Part shown: piece by piece, positions 52,593 to 61,803 of the stretch
Numbering within the stretch: position 1 is the first letter of the stretch
Layout of the letters: every line of letters begins with the position of its first letter
From: Kibdelosporangium sp. MJ126-NF4
Lineage (GTDB): Bacteria > Actinomycetota > Actinomycetes > Mycobacteriales > Pseudonocardiaceae
Assembly (NCBI RefSeq): GCF_000826545.1
Contig: NZ_CDME01000013.1
Location: 78,869 to 142,868, forward strand
DNA length: 64,000 bases
Direction of reading: 5' to 3'
Program-made: the position numbers and the translations under genes
Notes under the pieces: model-generated
Databases searched by the model: none
What the model was told of the DNA's origin: nothing
What the model saw: the letters and a program-made list of their open reading frames with translations, nothing else

Positions 52593-52671
52593 GGAGATCC
52601 TCACTGGTCGAACGCCGACTCAAATGTGAACCGAAATTATCATTCGCATATGTGCGCTGTCCAGCAGCCCC
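52593..52671. promoter_or_regulatory. Divergent promoter between CocE-like hydrolase and TetR genes
   Basis: A 79-base AT-richer gap that must hold both promoters and the TetR operator. TATCAT at 52638-52643 is a possible -10 for the TetR gene. The segment CGCATATGTGCG (52646-52657) is an imperfect dyad around CATATG and may be part of the operator. Confidence 0.5.
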
Positions 52672-53316
52672 ATGACAGGCGGTAACGTCAGCGCGGTGAC
52701 CCAGCAGTCAGCCGCCCCCGCCTTCCGCCCGCCGCAGCAAGCACGCAGCCGGACGTCCCTGCGGAAGGTGCTGGCTGCCGCCGAACACGTCCTGATCACC
52801 GGCGGTATCGACGAGTTCACCGTCGGGGCGGTCGCCGAGCGCGCCGGGATGTCCGTCGGCGCGATCTACCGGCGGTTCAGCGGCAAGGAGCAACTGCTGC
52901 ACGCGGTCAAGGACCACCTGATGGGCCACCTGGAAACCGGCGTCGGGGACGCGCTCGCCGCAGCGGAACCCGGACTGGACGGCGTGATCACGGCATTCGC
53001 CAACGCGGTGGCAGACACGTTCTCCCGCCACAGCCGGATCTTCCCGCACCTGCTCAGCGGCCAGGGCGCGGAAGGCGTCGAACGTGGCCTGCAGGCGCTC
53101 GCGGCCATCCAGGACGCCCTCGCCGAGGCCGTCGAGCCGTACCGCGACGACATCCGGAGAGCCGATCGGGACCAGGCCCTCCGGATCGCCGCCCGCACCA
53201 TCACGGGCTCAGCCGTGCACCGCGCCGCCACCTGCGAGACCTGGCCGGACGGGTTGACCTGGACCACCTGGGCGGCCGAGACCGCCGAGATGGCCGTGGC
53301 CTACCTGGCCTCGTGA
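52672..53316 (+). CDS. TetR-family transcriptional regulator (CocE-linked)
   Basis: 214 residues. The TetR HTH reads LAAAEHVLITGGIDEFTVGAVAERAGMSVGAIYRRFSGKEQLLHAV. The C-terminal part is a typical ligand-binding helical domain. ATG at 52672 and GTG at 52696 (VTQQSAAP) are both possible starts with weak RBS. It is divergent from the CocE/NonD hydrolase and probably represses it. The stop abuts the stop of the convergent phosphatase-like gene. Confidence 0.87.
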   Translation: MTGGNVSAVTQQSAAPAFRPPQQARSRTSLRKVLAAAEHVLITGGIDEFTVGAVAERAGMSVGAIYRRFSGKEQLLHAVKDHLMGHLETGVGDALAAAEPGLDGVITAFANAVADTFSRHSRIFPHLLSGQGAEGVERGLQALAAIQDALAEAVEPYRDDIRRADRDQALRIAARTITGSAVHRAATCETWPDGLTWTTWAAETAEMAVAYLAS

Positions 53317-54852
53317 TCATGTGGTCCGGAACGTGGTCAGCACGGCGGCATGGTCGGAAGGCCACGCGTTGCCGCCGTGGTGGGGAACGGCCGTGGGACG
53401 TCCTTCGACCAGCACACTCGACTCGCTCACCCGAAGCGGGCCCATGTAGTAGACGAAGTCGATCCGATCCTGTGGCTCCGGCTCGCCTATGTGGGAGTCG
53501 TAGCCGTAGCCGCCGGTGAACACCGGGTAGACCGGCGACCACGTGGTGCCCGGCACGGCCACCGGATCGGGATGGGCCACACGGTAGGAGTCACGCAACC
53601 CCGCCTGCACAGGCAACACCGAGGTCGGCCACGGGACCGCGCCGTAGCCGCAGCGGCGCGTGGTCGCCGTCCAGTCCACATGGGACGGGGCGTTGAAGTC
53701 ACCGGTCAGCAGCACCGGTGTGCGCGACGACTCGGCGAGGTCCGGTCGCATCTCCTGCACGATGGCCTTGATCTGGGGAGTCCGGCCCGAGCGCTCCTCG
53801 TTGGCCAGCAACTGGTCCTGCGTCATCCTGCCGAAGCAGGCGTCGTACGGGCCGTAGGGGTTGTACCCCAGGTGCACGTTCCACACCACGACGTCCAGTC
53901 CCTCGTCGAGCCGGACGCGCACCTTCGTGGCCACCGACAGCGGGCCGCTGCCGACCGGCGGTTTCCGGTCGACGATCGGGTACCGGCTGATCACCCCGAG
54001 ATCGGAACCGGCCTGGTGGTAGTCCCAGCCCAGTGCGGCGGCCAACTCGCGGGTGGATGCCTCGGACGTCTCCTGCAGCCCCACGACATCCACATCGGAC
54101 CTCAGCAGGAACCGAAGCTCCTTCTCCCTGCCCGCCACGACCTGGCTGCCACTGTGCCACAGGTTGAAGCTCATCGTCCGCAGTTCCGCCACCAGCTTGT
54201 CCCCCGGCAGCCGGACCTCGATCCCCACAGTCGCCGTCGTGGTCTCGCCGCGCGCGTTTCGGGCCTCGACGCGCAACGGCCCCTTGTGGCCGAGTGGCGG
54301 CGTTCCCGTGACATCACCGTTGGCCGCCACGGAGATCCACGCCGGGCCGCTGACCTTCCGGAACGTGAGCCCGTCGGTGTCGCCACGCACCAGCCCGCCC
54401 ACCGTCGCCTTGTACGGCACGGAGGCGCGGGCGTTGCGCAGGTCGAAGGCGTCGGTGATGAAGTGCACCTGTTCGTTGCTGGTGATCCGCACCCTGACCG
54501 GTGTCGCGAGCCACTGGTAGCCGTCCTTGGCGAGAGCGAAGACGATGTAGTTGCCTTGTTCGAGCCCGTCCGTCGGCAGCGTGGCGACACCGCTTCCGGC
54601 CGTGACATAGGTCCATTTGACCGACGGGCCGACGTACTTCTCATTCACCGGCCCGTTGCCCGGGTCTGTGTAGAGGCCAAGCCAGTTGGTCGCGTCCGGG
54701 CGCGGCGTGCTGTAGGTCGCCTCGATCTGCTCGCCGATCCGCACCGCCGTCGAAGTCAGCCGCAGCGTGCCGTCCGGCACTGCCGACGCCACGGTCACCG
54801 TGGTGGTGAACAGGATCGGAACCGCAGCCAGAAGTGGTGCGAGCCAACGCAT
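53317..54852 (-). CDS. Secreted endonuclease/exonuclease/phosphatase-family protein with N-terminal beta domains
   Basis: 511 residues with a signal peptide (MRWLAPLLAAVPILFTTTVTVASA); ATG at 54852 has AAGGAGG 5 bases upstream. A beta-sandwich follows (LTSTAVRIGEQIEATYSTPRPDATNWLGLY, a PKD/calcium-like fold), then an Ig-like putative domain (PLGHKGPLRVEARN), then the EEP catalytic part from about residue 235: SFNLWHSGS, VVGLQETSEA, WNVHLGYNPYGPYDA, LTGDFNAPSHVDW and the final SDHAAVLTTF. All active-site positions are present. It should be an extracellular phosphodiesterase or nuclease. Confidence 0.87.
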   Translation of the reverse strand: MRWLAPLLAAVPILFTTTVTVASAVPDGTLRLTSTAVRIGEQIEATYSTPRPDATNWLGLYTDPGNGPVNEKYVGPSVKWTYVTAGSGVATLPTDGLEQGNYIVFALAKDGYQWLATPVRVRITSNEQVHFITDAFDLRNARASVPYKATVGGLVRGDTDGLTFRKVSGPAWISVAANGDVTGTPPLGHKGPLRVEARNARGETTTATVGIEVRLPGDKLVAELRTMSFNLWHSGSQVVAGREKELRFLLRSDVDVVGLQETSEASTRELAAALGWDYHQAGSDLGVISRYPIVDRKPPVGSGPLSVATKVRVRLDEGLDVVVWNVHLGYNPYGPYDACFGRMTQDQLLANEERSGRTPQIKAIVQEMRPDLAESSRTPVLLTGDFNAPSHVDWTATTRRCGYGAVPWPTSVLPVQAGLRDSYRVAHPDPVAVPGTTWSPVYPVFTGGYGYDSHIGEPEPQDRIDFVYYMGPLRVSESSVLVEGRPTAVPHHGGNAWPSDHAAVLTTFRTT

Positions 54853-54892
54853 CCGCGCCTCCTTGGTCAATCACACCAGGGTCGATCCCTGT

Positions 54893-57800
54893 TCAGCTGA
54901 GCTTGTACGCGTTGATGATCGTGTGCTCGGCGGTGTTGCCCGCGCGGTCAGTGGCCTTGGCCCGCAACGACACCGTGGTGGCGTCGTTCGGGTGTTGGAC
55001 AAGAGCGAGTGCGTTCGCCACCACGGTGGCCGATGTCCATGTCAGGCCGCCGTCGAAGGACGCCTCAACCGAGAGCGACCTCGGGATCGTCGCGGTACCG
55101 CTGTTCTGCTGCTGCACCGTGACAGGCAGGAAGAACCACCGACCGGCCGGGGCTGAGTTGTTCTGGTCCAGTGCCGGAGTGAACCGGATGGTCGACACCG
55201 GCAGGCGGGCCGGATTCGCGCCGAGAGCCGCGGAACGGAACGTCCACGCGGCACGCACGTGCGTCGTGACGTCCGAGATGTCCTTGCTGCGCACGGCTTC
55301 GGAAGTCAGCCGGTACTCACCGGGCTCCGCGGGCACGGTGAACGTGCCTGAGCTGTAGCTGGCCGACTCACCGACGACGGCACCGTCCCGGTACAGGACC
55401 ATGGATCCGCTCTCCGCCACGCCGATGCCGACGTTGCCCGCGCTGTCGCCCAAGAGCGGAAGACGAGCCGAAATGGTGTTCCCCGACCGCACCACATAGT
55501 CGGTGGCCGACCGGCTCGGGGGCATGGCCGGGCCGAACACGCCACGGTTGACGGACTCATGGTAGGTCCGGCCGGACTGGTAGCTCCGCACCGGTCCGCC
55601 GAGAAACAGCTCGACGTAGCGGTTGTCCGGAGACATCTGCCACAACGCGGGTTCCCACGACACGCCTTCTGTCGTGTAGTACTCGTTGCGGTCACTGGGA
55701 AGTTTCACCGGCACCAGTGACGCGTACGCGCCATGCCCCTCGCCGGACCGGTCACGCGGATAGACGTATCGCATCCCGGTTTTGCCCTGCGGCCCACCAC
55801 CGAAGGAGGTACGCACGTGGGCGAGCTGGTCGCGTTTCACCGCGCGGACGAACCCGGTCGGGAACGAGCCGCCGGGATAGAAGGCCAGCCCGTAGAAGTC
55901 TCCCACAGGATTCACCCATTGGGTGTTGACCATGGTGGTGAAGTCCCGCTGTGGCACGGCCGGGCCGACGTGCGCGGTCCACAGCCTGCCGAGGTCGCTC
56001 TCCAGCAGCCAGCCGAACACGGTCCTGTCCGCGGTACGGACGAAGCCGACCTGGCCGAGCCGCAGTGCGGCGGTCGGATCGGGCGGGGTGACCGCGAACT
56101 GCCTGACCCGGCGGAAGTCCAGCTCGACCGTGCTGTCGCCGACCAGCCGGAACGACGGGTGGACCACCCAGTTGATCCGATCGCCCGTGACCAGCGAACT
56201 GTCGATCATGTAGTCGTCCTTGGGCAGCCGGACCGTCGCGCTACCGTCCAGATCGGACAGCTGGTAGGTCTGTCCGGTCCGCAGCCCGAACAACCTGGTG
56301 TCGTAGCCGGTTGCCGGGGCGCCGTCGAGTCCGACCTGGTTGATGGTGGCCGTGTAGCTCTCCGTCTCGCGGTCAAGGGCCACCGGTGTTCGCAGCACCG
56401 CTCCGTTGGACAACGCTGTCACAGAGCCAAAGTACGCGCCAGGCTGACCGTACTGACCGGCGTTCGCGGTGACATTCACCGCCGCGTCACCTCCAGCGGG
56501 CACAGTCACCTTCGACGGCGACACGGTCAGCAGCCCCACAGGTGCGGGTTTGCCGTCCGCAGCCATGGCGTTCACCGTGACATCGAGCGTCACGTCCGTC
56601 TTGCCGAAGTTGTGATATGCCAACGCCTTGGACACTGACACGCCGTACGGCCACGACTGCCTGCCGAGGCTGACGTTGGTCGGCGTGGTGGTCACAGACT
56701 GGGCGAGCGCTGTGGGCACGTCGACACGGCCTGAGCCTTGCTGGAAGGCGTTGAGCCCCGGATTGGGCTTGGCGGACGCGGTCAGCACGGCCTTGATCTG
56801 CCCGCCCGTCCAGTCCGGGTGCGACTGTGCCACCAACGCGGCGGAACCGGCCACGTGCGGAGTCGCCATGGACGTGCCGGACGCGCCGAGATATCCGTCC
56901 TCAACAGGTGTTCCGCCGCTCTGTGTCGCCTTGGCGGCGACGATTCCCACACCGGGAGCGGTGATGTCCGGCTTGATCGCCGTGTCACCGGTTCGGGGGC
57001 CACGGCTGGAGAACTCAGCGAGATTGTCGGCACGGTCGACCGCGCCGACAGTGAGCGCGGCGTCCGCGCTGCCCGGTGAGGCGATCGACTCGTCGCTGCC
57101 GCTGTTGCCCGCGGCGATCACGAACAACGTGTCGTGCTTGGCGGACAACGAGTTCACGGCTTCTTCGAGCGGATCGACCTCTGGCGTGTCGGTGCCGCCG
57201 AGGCTCAGGTTGACGATCTTGGCGCCCTGCTCGACCGCCCACTGCATACCGGCGATGATCTGCGAGTCATAGCCGTAGCCCTGGTCGTCGAGGACCTTGC
57301 CGTCCAGAACGCTGGCACCGTGTGCGACGCCCTTGTACTTGCCACCCGACTTCGCGCCCGTCCCCGCGATCGTCGACGCCACATGGGTCCCGTGACCGGC
57401 CCGGTCGACGTTGTCGGGCGAGTCGCTGAAGTTCCGCTGGCCGATCTCCCGGCTGGCCAGGTCCGGGTGGGTCTCGTCGACACCGGTGTCCAGCACCGCC
57501 ACCTTCACACCCGCGCCGGTGTACCCGGCCTGCCACGCCGCCGTCGCGCCGATCTGCGCGACACTGCGGTCCAGCGAAGCCTTGCGTTTCCTGTCCAGCC
57601 AGACCTTCCGCACATCGGAGCCGACGAGCGACCGCCACGCTGCGCCGCTCTTGTCGGCGGTCACCGCGGACGCGTTGACAGCAGCGAGATTGGCCGTCGT
57701 TGTCGTGCCAGCGACCCGCATGGGGGCGGCTCCTGGCGCGTGCGTCACGATCAGCGGCACCGTGGGACGGCTGCCGTCGTCGTATCCGGATTCGAGCAAC

Positions 57801-58096
57801 AGGGTGACATCGAAGAGGCGCTCGTCGAGCCTCCCCTGCGCCACAAGAGTTTTCGCATCCACCGGGACGACGAACATGTGACCGTCACGCTGGTAGGTGG
57901 AGAAGGCCGTTCTCTGTCTCCCCGTACCGGGGACGACTGTCCGAGCGGTGCCCGCGCTGTCCAGAACGACAACCCGGTCACCCGTGATCAGGGTGACCGA
58001 CCGTTCCAGCGATACCGTGGCCGGAGTCGGTGCTGCGGTCGCCACCATTGCCGTACTCAGCATTCCCGCCATGAGCACGCCGACGACAAGCTTCAT
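54893..58096 (-). CDS. Large secreted subtilisin-like serine protease (S8)
   Basis: 1067 residues. The signal peptide lies in residues 1-21. A propeptide (SLERSVTLITGDRVVVLD) is followed by the S8 catalytic domain with Asp203 (VLDTGVDETHPDL), His235 (GHGTHVAS), the oxyanion Asn in AAGNSGS and Ser409 (GTSMATPHVAG). C-terminal beta-rich domains extend over 600 residues, ending in an Ig/fibronectin-like section. ATG at 58096 has GGAGGTGGAGC upstream. This is the common actinomycete S8 with long C-terminal tail. It lies 40 bases upstream of the phosphatase-like gene in the same direction and may be co-expressed. Extracellular protein degradation is the likely role. Confidence 0.92.
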   Translation of the reverse strand: MKLVVGVLMAGMLSTAMVATAAPTPATVSLERSVTLITGDRVVVLDSAGTARTVVPGTGRQRTAFSTYQRDGHMFVVPVDAKTLVAQGRLDERLFDVTLLLESGYDDGSRPTVPLIVTHAPGAAPMRVAGTTTTANLAAVNASAVTADKSGAAWRSLVGSDVRKVWLDRKRKASLDRSVAQIGATAAWQAGYTGAGVKVAVLDTGVDETHPDLASREIGQRNFSDSPDNVDRAGHGTHVASTIAGTGAKSGGKYKGVAHGASVLDGKVLDDQGYGYDSQIIAGMQWAVEQGAKIVNLSLGGTDTPEVDPLEEAVNSLSAKHDTLFVIAAGNSGSDESIASPGSADAALTVGAVDRADNLAEFSSRGPRTGDTAIKPDITAPGVGIVAAKATQSGGTPVEDGYLGASGTSMATPHVAGSAALVAQSHPDWTGGQIKAVLTASAKPNPGLNAFQQGSGRVDVPTALAQSVTTTPTNVSLGRQSWPYGVSVSKALAYHNFGKTDVTLDVTVNAMAADGKPAPVGLLTVSPSKVTVPAGGDAAVNVTANAGQYGQPGAYFGSVTALSNGAVLRTPVALDRETESYTATINQVGLDGAPATGYDTRLFGLRTGQTYQLSDLDGSATVRLPKDDYMIDSSLVTGDRINWVVHPSFRLVGDSTVELDFRRVRQFAVTPPDPTAALRLGQVGFVRTADRTVFGWLLESDLGRLWTAHVGPAVPQRDFTTMVNTQWVNPVGDFYGLAFYPGGSFPTGFVRAVKRDQLAHVRTSFGGGPQGKTGMRYVYPRDRSGEGHGAYASLVPVKLPSDRNEYYTTEGVSWEPALWQMSPDNRYVELFLGGPVRSYQSGRTYHESVNRGVFGPAMPPSRSATDYVVRSGNTISARLPLLGDSAGNVGIGVAESGSMVLYRDGAVVGESASYSSGTFTVPAEPGEYRLTSEAVRSKDISDVTTHVRAAWTFRSAALGANPARLPVSTIRFTPALDQNNSAPAGRWFFLPVTVQQQNSGTATIPRSLSVEASFDGGLTWTSATVVANALALVQHPNDATTVSLRAKATDRAGNTAEHTIINAYKLS

Positions 58097-58221
58097 TGCT
58101 CCACCTCCCGGCGCGTGGTCGCGCTCTCACGGTGCGTGCGTACCACTCTTACAACGTTGTGCCAACGATGCAATGTGCGTCCGGCGTAATACGGAACGAC
58201 CAAACGGCACAGTCAGCCCAC

Positions 58222-59181
58222 TCAGCCCTGTACCTCGCGGGCGAAGTGCGGTTCCGCCGCTTCCAGTCGCGGTACCGAGATGCCCAACCGTCGTGCTTCG
58301 GCCAGGGTGTCCCGGCAGACCTCGCGCGGCTCCTCAGCGTCGGGGTCGGAGTGCGCCGCGAGACTCACGCGCGCGAGCGCGACATGAGCAGTCAGCCAGG
58401 CGAGCGCGGGGGCCGTCAGCCAGGTGGGCGCCCGGAACACCAGCACACCGCCCCGGTGCCGTCGCAGGTCGAGGCCGCGCGCCCGCAGGAGCGGCAGCAA
58501 CTCCCGGCCGGCCAGCAGCCCTTCGCGCAGGTCGCCCCTTGCCCCGACCAGCTTGGACACGGAACCCAGCCGCAGGCCCTGTGAGAGCAGACCGGCATCC
58601 GACACGAAATGGACCCACAGCCAGCCGCGGAAGTCAGGCCGCTCCTTGATCCGGAGCCCGGCCTCGCGAAACGCCTGGCGCACGGCCTGCTCCCGGTCGG
58701 TCGGGGGCTGGCCGAGGGTGCCGAAGATGACCGACGACAGCAGTGCCCCGTTGAGCACGCCGTCCGCGCCGAAACCGCCACCGGCCTGGGGAAAGCCCCA
58801 GGCGGTCCGGTCGACAGGGAGGTCGCCGATCGCGGCGAGCGGCTCGGTCCAGACGTTGCCGAAGACCAGCACCGTGGCCTGGCCGACACGCGGGGCCAGG
58901 AAGGCCGTCGCCTCCGGGAGGCGGTGGTGCGGCACGCTGAGCACGATCAGGTCGAAGTCGTGGTCGGGCTCCAGCGCCTCGCGGTAGCGGACCGGCCACT
59001 TCTCGACGACACGCTGTCCCCACACCCGGCGCCGCGTATCGAGCAGGTCGAGGTCCACCGCGTCCCCGTACGTCGCCGCGCGGCCCGGCCGGACGTAGAA
59101 CTCGACCTCGTGCCCGGCCTGTTCCAGGGCCCAGCCGTACACCGTGGCGATCACGCCTCGGCCGAACATCAGGATCTTCAA
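58222..59181 (-). CDS. Ketopantoate reductase (ApbA/PanE)-family dehydrogenase
   Basis: 319 residues. N-terminal Rossmann MKILMFGRGVIATVYGWAL (GxGxxG-like, here GRGVIA), then a 2-dehydropantoate 2-reductase-like core (HDFDLIVLSVPHHRLPEA, VLVFGNVWTEPLAAIG) and a helical C-terminal domain. The pantoate-binding Lys/Asn set is not obvious, so it is likely a family member acting on another keto acid. The TTG start at 59181 is supported by GAGGTG about 6 bases upstream. It is divergent from a TetR gene across a 92-base control region that contains a clear dyad. Confidence 0.82.
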   Translation of the reverse strand: MKILMFGRGVIATVYGWALEQAGHEVEFYVRPGRAATYGDAVDLDLLDTRRRVWGQRVVEKWPVRYREALEPDHDFDLIVLSVPHHRLPEATAFLAPRVGQATVLVFGNVWTEPLAAIGDLPVDRTAWGFPQAGGGFGADGVLNGALLSSVIFGTLGQPPTDREQAVRQAFREAGLRIKERPDFRGWLWVHFVSDAGLLSQGLRLGSVSKLVGARGDLREGLLAGRELLPLLRARGLDLRRHRGGVLVFRAPTWLTAPALAWLTAHVALARVSLAAHSDPDAEEPREVCRDTLAEARRLGISVPRLEAAEPHFAREVQG

Positions 59182-59273
59182 GCTGCACCTCTAGTGGGTT
59201 ACGATAAAATCGGAGATCATCTCCACTTTCGAAAATATGGAGGTAGTTTCCGTTTGTCAACACGAGGGATCAG
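59182..59273. promoter_or_regulatory. Divergent promoter with probable TetR operator (59212-59224)
   Basis: Between the ApbA-like gene (minus) and the TetR gene (plus). GGAGAT C ATCTCC at 59212-59224 is a perfect 6-bp-arm dyad around one base, centred in an AT-rich stretch (ATAAAAT and GAAAATAT on the two sides). This is the expected form of a TetR operator. GAGGGA at 59264-59269 is the RBS of the TetR gene. Confidence 0.65.
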
Positions 59274-59864
59274 ATGACCGCCGACAAGCCGCTACGGGCC
59301 GACGCCCAGCGCAACCGCGACGCCTTGATCGCCACAGCCCGGGAAGTCTTCGACAGTGGGGACTTCGACCTGCGCTTCGACGATTTCGCCCGCCTGGCAG
59401 GCGTGGGCGTGGGCACGCTGTACCGCCACTTCCCCACTCGTGAAGCCCTCGCTGCGGCGGTCTACCACGAAGAGGTCGCCACGCTGTGCGACCGCGCCCG
59501 CCGGTTGCAGGCCACGCTGCCCGCGGCGGAGGCCTTGACGGCCTTCCTGCGCGACATGGTCGACCACATGCACGCCCACCAGGGCCTCGCCCGGACGCTG
59601 GCCACGCTGATGGCCACCGGCTTGGCTGACCTCGCTGAGGGCAGTCGAGCGCTGGAGCGAGCTGTCACCGACCTGGTGGCCGCCGCCGTACAGGACGGCA
59701 CCGTCCGCGACGACGTGGGTGCCGGTGCGATCATGATGGCGCTGCACGGCATCGGCGCGGCCCGTGACCGCCCCGACTGGCGCGCCGAGGCCGACGGTGT
59801 CATCACCCTCGTAGTAGCCGGGCTGCGGTGGCCGGACTCAGGCGACACCACGACAAATCCTTGA
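59274..59864 (+). CDS. TetR-family transcriptional regulator (ApbA-linked)
   Basis: 196 residues. The HTH spans ADAQRNRDALIATAREVFDSG and DFDLRFDDFARLAGVGVGTLYRHFPTREALAAAV. The rest is a helical ligand-binding domain. ATG at 59274 with GAGGGA 4 bases upstream. It is divergent from the ApbA-like dehydrogenase, which it probably represses through the dyad at 59212-59224. The downstream P450 gene is in the same direction, about 100 bases further on. Confidence 0.88.
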   Translation: MTADKPLRADAQRNRDALIATAREVFDSGDFDLRFDDFARLAGVGVGTLYRHFPTREALAAAVYHEEVATLCDRARRLQATLPAAEALTAFLRDMVDHMHAHQGLARTLATLMATGLADLAEGSRALERAVTDLVAAAVQDGTVRDDVGAGAIMMALHGIGAARDRPDWRAEADGVITLVVAGLRWPDSGDTTTNP

Positions 59865-59967
59865 AAGCGCCACCAAGTCCGTCAGCGCCGATGGATTCCG
59901 GTTCGCTCGTGCCGGGCTGCGGGTATGGTCGGGTGGTACACGGCAGTACCACCTGGGAGGACGCGAC

Positions 59968-61296
59968 ATGACCACGGTGAAGCGCCCATCGGCTGGCCTC
60001 GTGTCCCGAACCAAACCGGTTGTCCGCTGGGGCATTGGCCACGCCTTTCCCCGTACCGCACTGCGCGTCGCTGCCCGGCGTGGTGATCTACAGGCCCGTC
60101 TGATCAATGAGGCCGACCGGCGGCCGACCGCCGCGCTGCACGGCCTGTTCGATCAGATCCGCGGCTATGGCCCCCTGCACAAAGCCGGTTACGCCTATCT
60201 CACCGCCACGCACGCGACCGTGAAGGAGTTGCTCACCAGCAACGACTTCCGCAGCGGCGTCGGCGCGGCCGACGACACCCTGCTGTCCCGGCTGTTCGCC
60301 TGGTCAGCGGCCGACTACCTGCACCCGGTGGCACCGCCGTCCCTGCTGGTCACCGAACCGCCTGACCACACGCGCTACCGCAAGCTCGTCACCCGCGTGT
60401 TCACCGTTCGTGCCGTGGAGAACCTGCGGGAACGCACCGAGCAGATCGCCCGCGAACTGCTCGACACCTTGGACACGTCCCGGCCGGTCGACCTGGTGGA
60501 GACCTACTGCAGCCTGCTGCCGGTGACCGTGATCGCGGAGATCCTCGGCGTGCCGCCCGAGCAGCACCGTCGCGTGTTGGAGTTGGGTACGGCGGCTGCA
60601 CCGAGCCTCGATGTGGGCCTGTCCTGGCGCGAGTTCCGGACAGTGAGCGCGGCGCTCGCAGCGTTCGACAGCTGGCTCACCGACCACCTGGACCGGTTGA
60701 AGGCCCACCCGGGAGACGATCTCCTGAGCCAACTGGTCGCGGCACGTGAGGACGGCGTCGGCCTCACCGATCGCGAACTGAAAGCCACCGCCGGGCTCGT
60801 CCTCGCGGCCGGGTTCGAGACCACCGTCAACCTGCTCGGCAACGGAACCGCCCTCCTGCACGACAACCCCGGACAACTGGACGCGCTGCGAAACGACCCG
60901 GCGCTGTGGCCGAACGCCGTCGAAGAAGCGCTCCGAGCCGACCCGCCCGTCCTGCTGACCGCGCGAACAAGCCTCCGTGACACCGAACTGTCCGGCGTGC
61001 GGATCCCTCCCGGAGCGATTGTGATCGGCGTCCTCGCAGGCGCCAACCGCGACCCCGGCCTGTTCGACGACCCCGCCCGGTTCGACGTCACCCGGGCGAA
61101 CGCCCGCGACCACATCTCGTTCTCCGCGGGACGCCACTACTGCCTCGGCGCCGCCCTCGCCAGGATGGAAGGCGAAGTGGGCCTGCGAGCCCTCTTCGAC
61201 CGCTACCCGGACCTACGGCTGCGGCCTGGCGCGACGCGGCGCGGCACCAGGATCCTGCGCGGCTACGAGCGCCTGCCCGCAGTACTCAAACCGTGA
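59968..61296 (+). CDS. Cytochrome P450
   Basis: 442 residues. The I-helix oxygen-activation motif is AAGFETTVNLLG, the ExxR of helix K lies in EEALRADPPV, and the heme loop is FSAGRHYCLGAALARME with Cys392 as ligand. A bacterial class I (CYP105/107-like) soluble P450, which needs a ferredoxin not encoded in the window. ATG at 59968 follows GGGAGG. The substrate is unknown; actinobacterial P450s of this kind hydroxylate natural products or xenobiotics. The stop lies 3 bases from the stop of the convergent small-protein gene. Confidence 0.92.
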   Translation: MTTVKRPSAGLVSRTKPVVRWGIGHAFPRTALRVAARRGDLQARLINEADRRPTAALHGLFDQIRGYGPLHKAGYAYLTATHATVKELLTSNDFRSGVGAADDTLLSRLFAWSAADYLHPVAPPSLLVTEPPDHTRYRKLVTRVFTVRAVENLRERTEQIARELLDTLDTSRPVDLVETYCSLLPVTVIAEILGVPPEQHRRVLELGTAAAPSLDVGLSWREFRTVSAALAAFDSWLTDHLDRLKAHPGDDLLSQLVAAREDGVGLTDRELKATAGLVLAAGFETTVNLLGNGTALLHDNPGQLDALRNDPALWPNAVEEALRADPPVLLTARTSLRDTELSGVRIPPGAIVIGVLAGANRDPGLFDDPARFDVTRANARDHISFSAGRHYCLGAALARMEGEVGLRALFDRYPDLRLRPGATRRGTRILRGYERLPAVLKP

Positions 61297-61299
61297 ACG

Positions 61300-61803
61300 T
61301 CACTGGGCCCCGGCGGATGTCTGGTTGACCAGCTTCGTGCTGAGATCAGCGGCGATCTCCGCCAGGGCGCGGCCTTCCTCGCCGAGGCCGATGGCCGCTC
61401 CCGGTGCCAGACGGACCGCCAGCTCGTCGAGCAGGCTACTGATGACCATCGCCCGGAGCTGGGTCAGCGGGACGTTGCGCAGTGGATGGTCAGGTACGTG
61501 CTCGAGGCGGGTACGGTCGCCGTCCAGGTCCGCGCGGATCTCGGCGGCCAGCGTTTTCAGCTCGTAGGGCGCGGAAGAGCCGTCCTCGCGGTAGTCGGTG
61601 AACGCGAGGCTGTATCGAGCCGGGTCGGGTCCATCGGACTCGGTCGGCGGGGGCGTGGACTGCGATTCCAGGAGCAGGCGGTGCAGTTCCCGCATTGCCG
61701 ACGTGTAGGGCACGTTGTTCCGGGGCCTCAGCGCGGAGTGGACCACGTCGGCCGCTGCGGCTCGCAGGGTCTCGTACCGTGCGGCCAGATCGTCGTCAGT
61801 CAT
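61300..61803 (-). CDS. Small helical protein of unknown function (paralogue A)
   Basis: 167 residues, not recognised. It is a clear paralogue of the product of 62428-62931: same length, a shared start (MTD.-L--RYE-LR-AAA-V) and a related end with LKAM/LRAM.-LL-ELA-R-A. Both seem helical, with a central acidic segment and no membrane part. The start overlaps the stop of the truncated glycosyltransferase gene by 8 bp. It is last in the four-gene operon that enters from the right edge. The fixed pairing with glycosyltransferase-like genes suggests a partner or substrate adaptor. Confidence 0.75.
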   Translation of the reverse strand: MTDDDLAARYETLRAAAADVVHSALRPRNNVPYTSAMRELHRLLLESQSTPPPTESDGPDPARYSLAFTDYREDGSSAPYELKTLAAEIRADLDGDRTRLEHVPDHPLRNVPLTQLRAMVISSLLDELAVRLAPGAAIGLGEEGRALAEIAADLSTKLVNQTSAGAQ